A DNA stretch of 53,194 nucleotides from Elusimicrobiota bacterium. Its GTDB lineage: Bacteria; Elusimicrobiota; Elusimicrobia; UBA1565. Numbering within the stretch: position 1 is the stretch's first letter; every line of letters begins with the position of its first letter. The stretch spans positions 1 through 53,194 of the forward strand of contig NVTF01000003.1 of the NCBI GenBank assembly GCA_002401485.1. The letters are read 5' to 3'. The notes under the pieces were generated by a model. That model was not told the origin of the DNA. It saw only the letters and a list, made by a program, of their open reading frames with translations, and did no database searches. Positions 7,641 through 16,226 of this stretch are shown here, piece after piece. The position numbers and the translations under genes are program-made.

Positions 7641-8774
7641 TCAGACCATCGGGCCGGTAGCGCTTTTCTTGGGTTCAAAAAGGATAAGAGTCCGCCTAAG
7701 TTCGCCTTCTTCCTCAAGATGCACCGCTCGAACATGACATTGTTCTTGGCGAAAAAGCGTGTCGGTCTCCACAACCTGATTGGGACGATCCAACGCCACG
7801 CCGACGAGGCGAAGCACATCCTGCTGCTGGGAATCGATCACATCCAGCAGGTGAAGGCGTTGATTCGGGTCGGTCGGCTGATTCTGAATCGGGAAATTCG
7901 TGTACAGAACGGTGTTGTCTTCATCCACAACAATCGCCTTGTGATTTTTCGACACAATGGTCATGAGTATCGATTGCCACCAGCGCTGCTCAGCAACCCC
8001 GCGTTGTTTTTCCTTCACGAGCACATTCGCCCGTTCTGCTTTAATCTTCTGCACAAAAACACTGAACACATTGGCGAGTTCACCAATCTCATCCTTGCGG
8101 GCCGAGAATTTCAAATCGAGATTTCTAAAAGAAATAGCCTCAACGGCGTCCCGAAGCGTTTGCAGGGGACTGATCACAAAATGGTGCAGGAAGAAATAAA
8201 GAGGGATCCCCAATAAAAAGAGTACTCCCACCGCGCCCAAAACATATTTGTTCATCGCCTGAGCGATAATCTCGTCCACGCCTTTACGCGTGATCATCAT
8301 ATCGACGATGCCGACAACCTCCCCCCGTACGGCCAGGGGGATAGCAATCTCATAAAACGGCTGATCCGGGACCGCACGCACCTTCGGGGTTTTCGACATA
8401 TACGCCTGTTCAATCGCGTTCGTCGGGATATCCACATGTTTCTGGAATTCGTCAAACACCTTTCCGATCATTCCGGGGTCCTTGTACCACCGGACTTCCC
8501 CGTAGCGATTGAGATAAATTAAAGAGGCAACACGCTCGTCCTTCGAGAGCGCGTTTGAAATGATGTCGTATTCATCCATCGTGATCGACGATTGCCGCGA
8601 GGACAGTCCCTTGATGAGCTGGAAGGCGTGCACCTTCACGATATCGATCGACTGCTGCTTGAGTTTCTCATCGAAGGTCCACTTAAACAGGTTGTAATAG
8701 AAGATGCCGCCGAGGAACATGACATAGATCCCGATGCACAAATACCACATGAGCCATTTCACCGCGAGCTTCAT
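7641..8774 (-). CDS. Cache-HAMP-PAS membrane sensor without a kinase domain
   Basis: 377 residues from the ATG at 8774. This start is preferred over an upstream in-frame one because it lies four bases after the preceding stop and has AGGAG at good spacing. TM1 is about 7-28, followed by a periplasmic sensor of about 140 residues with Cache-like features (LIYLNRYGEVRWYKDP; FYEIAIPLAVRGEVVGIVDM). TM2 is about 172-195, then HAMP (ISPLQTLRDAVEAISFRN), a helical linker and a PAS-like domain (AIVVDEDNTVLYTNFP). No HisKA, HATPase, GGDEF or methyl-accepting domain follows. It is the last gene of the tad locus. It may pass a signal to a separate kinase, for example those of the next operon (inference). 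Confidence 0.85.
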   Translation of the reverse strand: MKLAVKWLMWYLCIGIYVMFLGGIFYYNLFKWTFDEKLKQQSIDIVKVHAFQLIKGLSSRQSSITMDEYDIISNALSKDERVASLIYLNRYGEVRWYKDPGMIGKVFDEFQKHVDIPTNAIEQAYMSKTPKVRAVPDQPFYEIAIPLAVRGEVVGIVDMMITRKGVDEIIAQAMNKYVLGAVGVLFLLGIPLYFFLHHFVISPLQTLRDAVEAISFRNLDLKFSARKDEIGELANVFSVFVQKIKAERANVLVKEKQRGVAEQRWWQSILMTIVSKNHKAIVVDEDNTVLYTNFPIQNQPTDPNQRLHLLDVIDSQQQDVLRLVGVALDRPNQVVETDTLFRQEQCHVRAVHLEEEGELRRTLILFEPKKSATGPMV

Positions 8775-8778
8775 GAGG

Positions 8779-9468
8779 TCACTCCTGTCCGTACTGCCGC
8801 GCGATGCGCAGCAGCCCTGTATGGCAGTCCATATTGGTGGGGTCATTCTTGCGGCACAGCGTCCACTCCTTGCGCGCCTTTTCCAGTTCCCCCTTCTGGT
8901 AGTAACGGATGCCCGCGTTCCAATGTCGGAAGGCTCTTTGGGAACGGGCCTCTTTGGGCCCCTTCGGGCGCGTCTTCGGGGCGGGTTTGGGCTGTTTGGG
9001 CAGCGCAAGCCGGCCTTCGACGCGATCAATGCCGGTTTGGCAATCCTGGTTCATCTTATCGTGTGCCTTGCAAAGCCGCCATTCGGCAAGGGCCTGCGGG
9101 TATAGTCCCTCTTGAAAAAACCGGATTCCGGCGTTCCAGTGTTTGACCGCCCGCTCCTGGGGACCCCGGGGGATTTTAGCCGCTGCGGCTTCCGCTCGTT
9201 TAATGTCAGCGGGATTCGGGGGCGGAGGCGCTTTGGCGCTGGTGTCAGGCTTGGTCCCTAAAAGTTTAAGCCCTGCACGACAGTCGGCATTTTCGGGATT
9301 GAGGCGCAGACATTTCGCCCAAGCCCTCTTAGCCAACCCCTCCTCACCCGCGAGCACAAGAGCAACACCCGCGTCCCATTGTTTGTAGGAAGCGCGGCGC
9401 TCGGCCCGTCCGGTCTCAGCGGAGACCGAGGAAGCGATGAGAAGCAAAGACGCTGTTAAAAATTTCAT
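8779..9468 (-). CDS. Secreted TPR-like protein with three cysteine-pair modules
   Basis: 229 residues from the ATG at 9468, where a signal peptide starts (MKFLTASLLLIASSVSAE). The ATG overlaps the previous stop as ATGA, so an upstream in-frame start is rejected. The mature protein holds three copies of a roughly 45-residue helical module beginning K/R-H/Q-W-N/D-A-G and ending C-(8-10)-DC-x-x-G (AEWRLCKAHDKMNQDCQTGI; KEWTLCRKNDPTNMDCHTGL). The two preceding genes end in one copy each. The module resembles a TPR hairpin with two added cysteines that could form a disulfide in the periplasm. Its place after tadC suggests a TadD-like assembly role, although TadD is usually a plain TPR lipoprotein. 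Confidence 0.85.
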   Translation of the reverse strand: MKFLTASLLLIASSVSAETGRAERRASYKQWDAGVALVLAGEEGLAKRAWAKCLRLNPENADCRAGLKLLGTKPDTSAKAPPPPNPADIKRAEAAAAKIPRGPQERAVKHWNAGIRFFQEGLYPQALAEWRLCKAHDKMNQDCQTGIDRVEGRLALPKQPKPAPKTRPKGPKEARSQRAFRHWNAGIRYYQKGELEKARKEWTLCRKNDPTNMDCHTGLLRIARQYGQE

Positions 9469-10013
9469 AAACCGTTTCCGTAGGTCCTGTCGATACGCGC
9501 AAGTCCCGTCTGACAATCCGCGTTCTTGGGATCCAACTGCTTGCACAAAAGCCACTCGTCGCGCGTCTTTGCGTAGTCGCCCTTTTGAAAATAAATAATA
9601 CCGGCGTTCCAATGCTTCACGGCTTGGCGCTTATCTGCCTCATCGGCACCGGACTGAACTCCCGGAGGAGCCACCGCTGACGGCGGGGTTCGCCCCGGAA
9701 TCGTATCCGTGCCTAATTTAGCCATCGACAACTTCATCACCGAATAAGCTCCCGCATCGGAAGGGTTCCTTTCTAAAACCTTCGCTGCTTCGACAAGAGC
9801 CTCAAAGTACTGCCCCTTCCCGTAAAGCATGCGCGCCTTTGTGGAGCTCAACGATTTTTCCTGCACAGGAGCCGCAAATCCATCCCCTGTCGCGTACGCC
9901 TCCTTCACCGTCGAAACCGACCGGTAACGACCCACGCAGTACCCGGCGGCGCCCGTCGCGACGGCGACGACCAACAGAATTAATTGTCCGCGTTTAGCCG
10001 CCGATAAGCGCAC
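9465..10013 (-). CDS. Membrane-anchored TPR-like protein with one cysteine-pair module
   Basis: 182 residues from a GTG at 10013, one base after the previous gene's stop; longer in-frame starts would overlap that gene by more than 200 bp. A TM anchor lies near the N-terminus (LILLVVAVATGAAGYCVGRY), then a TPR-like stretch (ARMLYGKGQYFEALVEAAKV), a Pro-rich linker and a C-terminal module KHWNAGIIYFQKGDYAKTRD...DCQTGLARIDRTYG. The module is nearly identical in sequence to the end of the preceding gene's product, which points to recent duplication. Stop and next start overlap as ATGA. It is likely a periplasmic scaffold of the pilus machine. Confidence 0.85.
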   Translation of the reverse strand: MRLSAAKRGQLILLVVAVATGAAGYCVGRYRSVSTVKEAYATGDGFAAPVQEKSLSSTKARMLYGKGQYFEALVEAAKVLERNPSDAGAYSVMKLSMAKLGTDTIPGRTPPSAVAPPGVQSGADEADKRQAVKHWNAGIIYFQKGDYAKTRDEWLLCKQLDPKNADCQTGLARIDRTYGNGL

Positions 10014-10014
10014 C

Positions 10015-11346
10015 TTATAGACCGCCGTAGGTGGAATCAAGCCGCTGCAAACCAGTCTGACAGTCGGCGTTGGTGGAGTCAAATTGTTTACACAACAGCC
10101 ACTCGTCACGCGACTTCGCATAATCGCCTTTCTGGAAATAGATGATGCCGGAATTCCAATGTTTAATCGCCCGGCGCTTATTCTCTTCGTTGGACGGTTC
10201 CGGGTCGGGGATATCTTCCGGGGGCTCGGCCTCAAGGGTACGCTCGGCCTCTTCAGCAGCGAGACGATCTTCCTCTTCCTTGCGAATACGCTCTTCCTCC
10301 GCCAAGCGGGCCTCCTCCTCCTTGCGCTCCCGTTCCCGCTCCGCGGCTATCTTCGCCTGACGTTTGGCTTCCGCCTCTTTGCGCATTTGATTGCGGGCGC
10401 GCGCGATCAAGACATTGGCGCGACGGGGATCGTAGCCGAACTCCACCGCCGTTCCCCACTGCTTGATCGCCGACGTATATTTGCGGCCGCGATAGAGCTT
10501 GCGGCCTTCGGCGACATGCTGCTTCGCGATTTCTAAACGGATTTCAGCGATCAACTTCTGCGCCTTTTCTTCCCCCGGTTCAATGCGAAGCACATCATCC
10601 AGGAGTTTAAGCGAGTCCTGCGTTTTACCCTGCCCGTAAAAATTAAGTGCTTGCTGGAGTTTCGAATTCGCCTCTTGGCGGCGAAGCTCCGCTTCCGCTT
10701 TTGAAATGACGCCCATGAGTCTCGGGTACCGAGGATTTAAGACTAGGGCGGCATACCACTGGTCGAGAGAATCGCGCAGGCGATGCTGCCGGTAGGCTTT
10801 TTGACCGCGACGGTAATGCTCATCCGCGAGTTCCCCGCGCACCTTCTTAAGCCAATAACGCGCCTTAAGATTGCCCGGGGCGAGCTTGGAGGCCTCTTCC
10901 CAACGCTGCGACGCTTCCACGAGGCGGCCCTGACGGTACAGACTTAAACCCTCATCAAAACGCCCTTCCACGAGTTTGCGTCCGGAAATCATGGGTTTGG
11001 AGGTGCCATTAAGCTCGACGGAAGCGCGATGCAAAATCGCCGCGTCTTGAAATCCCGGATCCATGCTGAGGATCTTCGCCGTTAATTCTCGCGACCCGTC
11101 AAAATCCCCGTCTTTGTAAAGGTCGTAGGCGTTTTCATACACGACGCGCAGCAATTTGTGCGTGAGCCGCGACTTCTCCAACTGGATCGTGTAGAGATAC
11201 TTGGTTTTTGAGTCCTTGTCCTTGAGCGGTCCCAACTGCGTCTTGGAATAGTCAAGAAAGAGGCTCTCCATAGACGGACGGCGCGCGTCCGCCGCATAAG
11301 CGGGGGCCGAGCAAACGATCGCAGCGAGTAGGGCAAAACGGATCAT
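10015..11346 (-). CDS. Secreted TPR protein of the pilus locus with C-terminal cysteine-pair module
   Basis: 443 residues with signal peptide MIRFALLAAIVCSAPAYAAD. Repeated TPR-like hairpins fill about 95-320 (EGLSLYRQGRLVEASQRWEE; RGQKAYRQHRLRDSLDQWYA; EGRKLYRGRKYTSAIKQWGT). A highly charged Lys/Arg/Glu helix follows at about 320-375. The C-terminal module begins KHWNSGIIYFQKGDYAKSRD and ends DCQTGLQRLDSTYG. The start ATG overlaps the tadC stop by one base (TAATG). TPR proteins after tadC usually help secretin or pilus assembly (TadD), so a similar role is likely. The long charged helix could span the periplasm. Confidence 0.88.
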   Translation of the reverse strand: MIRFALLAAIVCSAPAYAADARRPSMESLFLDYSKTQLGPLKDKDSKTKYLYTIQLEKSRLTHKLLRVVYENAYDLYKDGDFDGSRELTAKILSMDPGFQDAAILHRASVELNGTSKPMISGRKLVEGRFDEGLSLYRQGRLVEASQRWEEASKLAPGNLKARYWLKKVRGELADEHYRRGQKAYRQHRLRDSLDQWYAALVLNPRYPRLMGVISKAEAELRRQEANSKLQQALNFYGQGKTQDSLKLLDDVLRIEPGEEKAQKLIAEIRLEIAKQHVAEGRKLYRGRKYTSAIKQWGTAVEFGYDPRRANVLIARARNQMRKEAEAKRQAKIAAERERERKEEEARLAEEERIRKEEEDRLAAEEAERTLEAEPPEDIPDPEPSNEENKRRAIKHWNSGIIYFQKGDYAKSRDEWLLCKQFDSTNADCQTGLQRLDSTYGGL

Positions 11347-12236
11347 TAGAAACCCATGCCCCCGTCTTGGAAAATATTCTTCATCATCGGAGCCAGCATC
11401 AGGATAAAGACCGTCGGGAAAATAAAGAGGAAGATCGGAATCAGCATTTTGGTGGCGGCTTGCGCCGCCGCTTTTTCCGCCGCGTTCATACGGCGAAAAC
11501 GCATATCGGACGCAAAATTCCGAAGCAAATCAACGAGACTGGTTCCGAGTTCATCGGACTGCACGATCAGCCCGACAAAGGAACGTACATCCTGAAGCCC
11601 CGTGCGCATCGCAAGCCGGCGCAGCGCGTCACGGCGGGAATAACCTAACGAGATCTCCTGAATTGTCCGCCCCATCTCAACTTCAAGCTCGGACTTTACC
11701 CGCGCCGCTTCGATGATGCGTTCAAATGCCGCCATATAATCCAGACCCGATTCGATCGTGAGTGCGGCAAGATCAACGAAGGCGGGGAAATTGCGAATGA
11801 TGAGACGCTGGCGTTCTTGAATTTTGCTTTTGTTAATGAAATCAGGCAGGAAGAACCCGGCCGGGGCGAGGAACAAAGAAAACTTCCAGTCTTCGGTTAG
11901 CGCATACATAAACCCGAACAGCAATACCGCTCCGATCTCCTTGATGTGAAGAATATTGAGCGGCGTCGGTTTTTCGGGCTTGCCGAGCAGCATGTGGGTG
12001 AGTTCGATTTTGGGGCCGAACTTGCAGGTTTCAACGAGAAAAATATCGAGTCGTTCTATGAGACTGCCGCGCGGGTTTAAACTCTCCCAGGGCGAAATAT
12101 CCCCGGGGCCCTTCGGCGCAATGCGCGCCAACGAACTCGAGTCCTCTTCCGGCGGCTGGACGAGGCGGAGCACGAAGGTAAAAATAGCCATCGATCCCAG
12201 CATGCCGATGATGTAGAGAAATATCGGAGAGCTCAT
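11346..12236 (-). CDS. tadC: Tad pilus inner-membrane platform protein TadC
   Basis: 296 residues, normal TadC length. TM near the N-terminus (PIFLYIIGMLGSMAIFTFVL), a second membrane pair around 105-135, then the T2SSF/GspF-type domain (RNFPAFVDLAALTIESGLDY; LGTSLVDLLRNFASDMRFRR) and a C-terminal TM (LIPIFLFIFPTVFILMLAPM). With TadB it forms the inner-membrane platform that transmits ATPase motion to pilin polymerisation. It overlaps tadB by four bases (12233-12236) and the next TPR gene by one, so all three are coupled. Confidence 0.93.
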   Translation of the reverse strand: MSSPIFLYIIGMLGSMAIFTFVLRLVQPPEEDSSSLARIAPKGPGDISPWESLNPRGSLIERLDIFLVETCKFGPKIELTHMLLGKPEKPTPLNILHIKEIGAVLLFGFMYALTEDWKFSLFLAPAGFFLPDFINKSKIQERQRLIIRNFPAFVDLAALTIESGLDYMAAFERIIEAARVKSELEVEMGRTIQEISLGYSRRDALRRLAMRTGLQDVRSFVGLIVQSDELGTSLVDLLRNFASDMRFRRMNAAEKAAAQAATKMLIPIFLFIFPTVFILMLAPMMKNIFQDGGMGF

Positions 12237-13750
12237 ACCTGAATATCCGCGAGTTTTCTCACGATCCCCATTCCGATGGTCATCCAGATAACGCAGAACA
12301 AGAAGGTCAAGAGGCCCAGCGGCGAGAAGTAATAATCATTCATCACCTTGGGCTCAAACATCCACATCAAAGCCATCATCACCCACGGCATAAAACCGAC
12401 CACAAGCGCCTGGATGCGCTGCTGCGCCGTCAAGGATTGGGCTTTTTCTTCAAGTTTTCCCTCATCCCGTATGTTCTCAACGATACGGTCGAAAATTTTC
12501 GTGAGATTACCACCGACCGAACGCTGAATGATGACCGCCTTGATCATGTAGGACAACAGGCGAGACATCACGCGATCCTCCATGCCTTCCAATGATTTCT
12601 CAAACGACGTTCCCAGCTGGTAATTCTTGATCACCAGTCCGAATTCCTCGGAAATCGGCGGCACAAGGTCGCGCTGCACCATCTCAAATCCCTGAACAAT
12701 ATCCAGACCCGACTTCAGAGCGTTGGACAGCAAAATCATCGCGTCCATGAGTTGGGATTCGACCTGTTTTCCGCGACGGTAGCGAACCGCTTCCAGTACC
12801 CACTGGGGTAAATGCATGCCGACATAGGACCCAACGCCAACGAGAAAAATAAAGCCCCAAATATTCATCGTCAGCGCACCCATCAAAGCCCCAAATACAA
12901 TCGGCCCAAACACCATATACTGCACCTTCACCTTCATAAACTGTCGATTAAACTCATGCGCCCATACCCTCGAGGCCTCGAGGCGGGTGTCAATTTTCCC
13001 GGTAATCCATTTCGCGTTGAGCGCGCCCAAGCTCCACCCGGCAACAAACAACAAACCAACACCGATAATTTTCATGATCATCGGCGCGGCGCGATGGGTC
13101 TTATTCTCAGGGGACTCTCCAGGATCAAAACCGCGCGGGGCCTTATGCAGAACATGATACGACTGCTGCGTCAGCATGCCGATCGACATCACCGATTCCA
13201 CGTACAATTTTGGATCCTGGCTCGTTAACGCGTCGAGCACGGAATCCATTTCTTTGAGCATCAAATCAAAACTCGCGATCACCGAACGCCCACGCCCGCC
13301 GAGCGAATCCCCCAGCCGGGCACGATAGAGACGGTCCAGCGCCATCTGAAAACGTACACGACTGTCCTCGTAATCCTTGATCAGCGCGTAGGGCGGCGTC
13401 AGGCTTCCGTTAAATTCGGCGGGGAAGGTTTTACGCGTGTGCTCGAAGAACTCGTAGAGGACCGAGACCGGCGCCTGCCACAGTTGCGCTTCGTTCAGAA
13501 CCCCCTCTTCCGGGTCCTGCCAGACCGCGCGCTGCAGCATGCCGGGCAGTACTTCATCGACCCATTTCGGGGGAGTCAATGCCGGATCCCGGTCCGGCTT
13601 AAAATAGTGGTAGAAAAATTGCGCGCGCGCTTCGGCCCCCGTATTGGGATCAATGAGCGAATTGATTTGTTGGCGGCTAAATCCCTGGGCGGACGCATCG
13701 ATAGCGGCAAACCCGAAAAGCAGGACGATCGAAATGAGAATCTTCTTCAT
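12233..13750 (-). CDS. tadB: TadB platform protein with an extra N-terminal exported domain
   Basis: 505 residues, about 180-200 more than a usual TadB. The C-terminal 280 residues are a normal TadB: two TM helices (MVFGPIVFGALMGALTMNIW...), the T2SSF domain (LMDAMILLSNALKSGLDIVQ; RSVGGNLTKIFDRIVENIRD) and two final TM helices. Added in front are a signal peptide (MKKILISIVLLFGFAAIDASA) and about 200 mostly helical residues, then an extra TM (IIGVGLLFVAGWSLGAL). The extra domain should lie in the periplasm. It matches no family I know; it might contact the secretin, which here lacks its periplasmic domains. The start overlaps the ATPase stop as ATGA. Confidence 0.9.
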   Translation of the reverse strand: MKKILISIVLLFGFAAIDASAQGFSRQQINSLIDPNTGAEARAQFFYHYFKPDRDPALTPPKWVDEVLPGMLQRAVWQDPEEGVLNEAQLWQAPVSVLYEFFEHTRKTFPAEFNGSLTPPYALIKDYEDSRVRFQMALDRLYRARLGDSLGGRGRSVIASFDLMLKEMDSVLDALTSQDPKLYVESVMSIGMLTQQSYHVLHKAPRGFDPGESPENKTHRAAPMIMKIIGVGLLFVAGWSLGALNAKWITGKIDTRLEASRVWAHEFNRQFMKVKVQYMVFGPIVFGALMGALTMNIWGFIFLVGVGSYVGMHLPQWVLEAVRYRRGKQVESQLMDAMILLSNALKSGLDIVQGFEMVQRDLVPPISEEFGLVIKNYQLGTSFEKSLEGMEDRVMSRLLSYMIKAVIIQRSVGGNLTKIFDRIVENIRDEGKLEEKAQSLTAQQRIQALVVGFMPWVMMALMWMFEPKVMNDYYFSPLGLLTFLFCVIWMTIGMGIVRKLADIQV

Positions 13751-16203
13751 TTGCCCCCCCGCAGATAATGTTCGGCGCCTTCTTTCTTTTCGAACAACGT
13801 CAGGGGTACGTCGAGCCCGCCGAGTTTAAATTCCGCATAAAATTTAGGCGGCTTGCCGCAGGCCGTGAAAAATCCCTGCGACTTGCCTTCGGCATCAACG
13901 CCGGTCTGGCAGAAGCGAAATAAATCCTGCGTCAGGAGTGTGTTGCCGTCACGACCTGTAATCTCAGTCACATAGGTGACCCGGCGTTTACCGTCGGAGA
14001 AACGAGTCAACTGAACAATCAAATGCACCGCGGAGGCGATCATTTCACGCACCGCCCAAACCGGCAATTCCGAAGACGCCATCATGCACATGGCTTCCAA
14101 ACGGGTTAAGGCGTCGCGCGGGTTATTGGCATGGATGGTGGCGAGAGACCCTTCATGGCCGGTATTCATCGCCTGCAGCATATCCAACGCCTCACCGCCG
14201 CGGCACTCACCGACAACGATGCGATCCGGACGCATACGAAGACAGTTCTTAATCAAATCGCGAATTGTAATCTCACCCTTGCCTTCAACGTTGGGCGGCC
14301 GTGATTCCAGACGTACCCAGTGCGTCTGCATCAAGCGCAATTCGGCCGTGTCTTCCACCGTGATGATGCGTTCCCCCTCGGGGATATAGGTCGAAAGCAT
14401 GTTCAGGAAGGTCGTTTTACCGGTACCGGTACCACCCGAAATAATGACGGACTTTCGGATCTTCACGCAGTTGCCCATAAACTCAAGCAGTTCCTCGGTG
14501 AAGGCCCCAAACCCCAGCAATTTCTGAGGCGTAAACGGCGTCTTCGCAAAACGGCGAATCGTGATCGAGGGACCCGACACCGCCAGCGGGGGGATGATCG
14601 CATTCACACGGGAGCCGTCCTTCAAACGGGCATCCACAAGCGGCACCGATTCATCGATGCGCCGTCCCAACGGGGCGATAATACGCTTAATCACCTGGAT
14701 GATCTGCTCCTCATCACGAAAGCGCAGGGAGGTGAGCACGAGTTTCCCGTTTTCTTCAATAAAAACCTTGTCGGGAGCGTTGACCATAATTTCGTTAACG
14801 CTCTCATCGCGCATGAGCGCTTCCAACGGCCCGAGTCCCAAAATTTCATCAATGAGTTCATCCACGAACTTCGTGCGTTGATCACGCGTCAGCGGAAGAT
14901 TCGATTCTTTCTGCAGGAGATTGTTAATGATCTGGCCGACCTTGCCGCGCACCACAGGGTCATTTTTTGCGTCATCGGTGATGCGCACACGCTCCGTCTC
15001 CATCGCCGCGACGACGTTTTTATGCATCTTTCCCTTGAGCTCATCCCAAAACTCGGGCACGTCTTTGCGCAGTTCCCCGGACCTTGAGACCGATATTTCA
15101 CTTCCGCCGCTGCCGTTGCTCCCACCGGCAGAGCCGCCGACCCAGCCCGAACCCGCCTGCGATTGAATGTCGCGCGACGTTACCGCCGACGTCCAATCCT
15201 TCACAATCGGCTTAAGTTCCATGACCGCACCCAGCAAGGGACGCAGCGCCTTCACCCAATCGGAATGCGGCTGTTCCACAACAAGAATCCGGGCGGTATT
15301 GGCGAACTCAGGGAGCAGGTCTTCCCACGGCATGTAGGACAGAACACGCTTATTCATCGCCTCAAAAAACTTTTCAACCTCCTTGGGCGCCAAGGCCCCG
15401 GGGAGATTTCCCTCATTAATAACGATTTGGAAACGTTCGAGCGGGAAGTGCATCTCCTTGAGTTCGTCGAACATCTTATAGGTCGCTTCGAAATGGGCCC
15501 GCTGCGGCAAACAGGTCCAAAATACGAGATCCGCCAAGTCGAAGGCAAAAACCTGCATCGGGAAAAACGGGTCCACATCGATAAAGATATCGTAAGCACC
15601 GGAAAGGCTCTCAAGTATCGGAACCGCGATTTGGGGCGACACCTCGATGGCCTCGGTGCGTTTATTTCCCAGCGGCAAAATCCCGACGCCCCATTGCGAA
15701 ATCGGAACACGTCCTTTGAGAAGCTTCGACAGCACCGTCACATCCTTGCCGACGAATTGAGCCAGACTGGCGAGAGTCGGCGGCTGCAGGCCAAGCATAA
15801 ACGACAGCTCATTTCGGCAAAGTGGATCGAGGTGGACAATGATGACGTTGCGGCTTTGGGTGCCCGCCCACGCAAGGGCGAGGTTGAGCGCAATCGTGCT
15901 TTTACCGACCCCCTCCTTCGGCCCCGAAAAAACGATAACACGTCCCTTAGTGGGGACCACGGTTTGGGCGACCGGAACCGGCGCCTGCGACGTAATTTCC
16001 GCCGGCATCGTCTGCGGCGGAAGCACCGTGGGAGGCTGCGTGACGGGAGGAGGTGCGGCCGCCGGCGGCTGTGCCTCCGGGATTGGCGCGGGCGCTTGCG
16101 CGGGCATCGGAGTTGGAGCTCCGGGCGTAGGGAGTCCCATCGGGCCTCCCGGCGAGAGGCCCGGCGGTACAAAAATTCCGGGGGGCTTATTTTCGTCTGC
16201 CAT
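13747..16203 (-). CDS. TadZ-TadA fusion: ParA-like localisation ATPase joined to the pilus secretion ATPase
   Basis: One uninterrupted frame of 818 codons from the ATG at 16203. Residues 1-85 are a Pro/Ala-rich tail. About 88-340 is a ParA/MinD-type ATPase like TadZ/CpaE, with a deviant Walker A SGPKEGVGKSTIAL and the TadZ-like IDVDPFFPM. A Gly/Ser linker (about 350-372) joins it to a complete TadA/CpaF ATPase with Walker A GGTGTGKTTF, an Asp box (ITVEDTAELRLMQ), Walker B (DRIVVGECRGGEALDM) and a His box (GHEGSLATIHANNP). TadZ and TadA are normally separate neighbouring genes, so the fusion replaces both. AGGAG lies directly before an alternative TTG at 16218 and 15 bases before this ATG; neither spacing is ideal. 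Confidence 0.93.
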   Translation of the reverse strand: MADENKPPGIFVPPGLSPGGPMGLPTPGAPTPMPAQAPAPIPEAQPPAAAPPPVTQPPTVLPPQTMPAEITSQAPVPVAQTVVPTKGRVIVFSGPKEGVGKSTIALNLALAWAGTQSRNVIIVHLDPLCRNELSFMLGLQPPTLASLAQFVGKDVTVLSKLLKGRVPISQWGVGILPLGNKRTEAIEVSPQIAVPILESLSGAYDIFIDVDPFFPMQVFAFDLADLVFWTCLPQRAHFEATYKMFDELKEMHFPLERFQIVINEGNLPGALAPKEVEKFFEAMNKRVLSYMPWEDLLPEFANTARILVVEQPHSDWVKALRPLLGAVMELKPIVKDWTSAVTSRDIQSQAGSGWVGGSAGGSNGSGGSEISVSRSGELRKDVPEFWDELKGKMHKNVVAAMETERVRITDDAKNDPVVRGKVGQIINNLLQKESNLPLTRDQRTKFVDELIDEILGLGPLEALMRDESVNEIMVNAPDKVFIEENGKLVLTSLRFRDEEQIIQVIKRIIAPLGRRIDESVPLVDARLKDGSRVNAIIPPLAVSGPSITIRRFAKTPFTPQKLLGFGAFTEELLEFMGNCVKIRKSVIISGGTGTGKTTFLNMLSTYIPEGERIITVEDTAELRLMQTHWVRLESRPPNVEGKGEITIRDLIKNCLRMRPDRIVVGECRGGEALDMLQAMNTGHEGSLATIHANNPRDALTRLEAMCMMASSELPVWAVREMIASAVHLIVQLTRFSDGKRRVTYVTEITGRDGNTLLTQDLFRFCQTGVDAEGKSQGFFTACGKPPKFYAEFKLGGLDVPLTLFEKKEGAEHYLRGGK

Positions 16204-16226
16204 CGTCTCGGCGTCCAACTCCTAAA

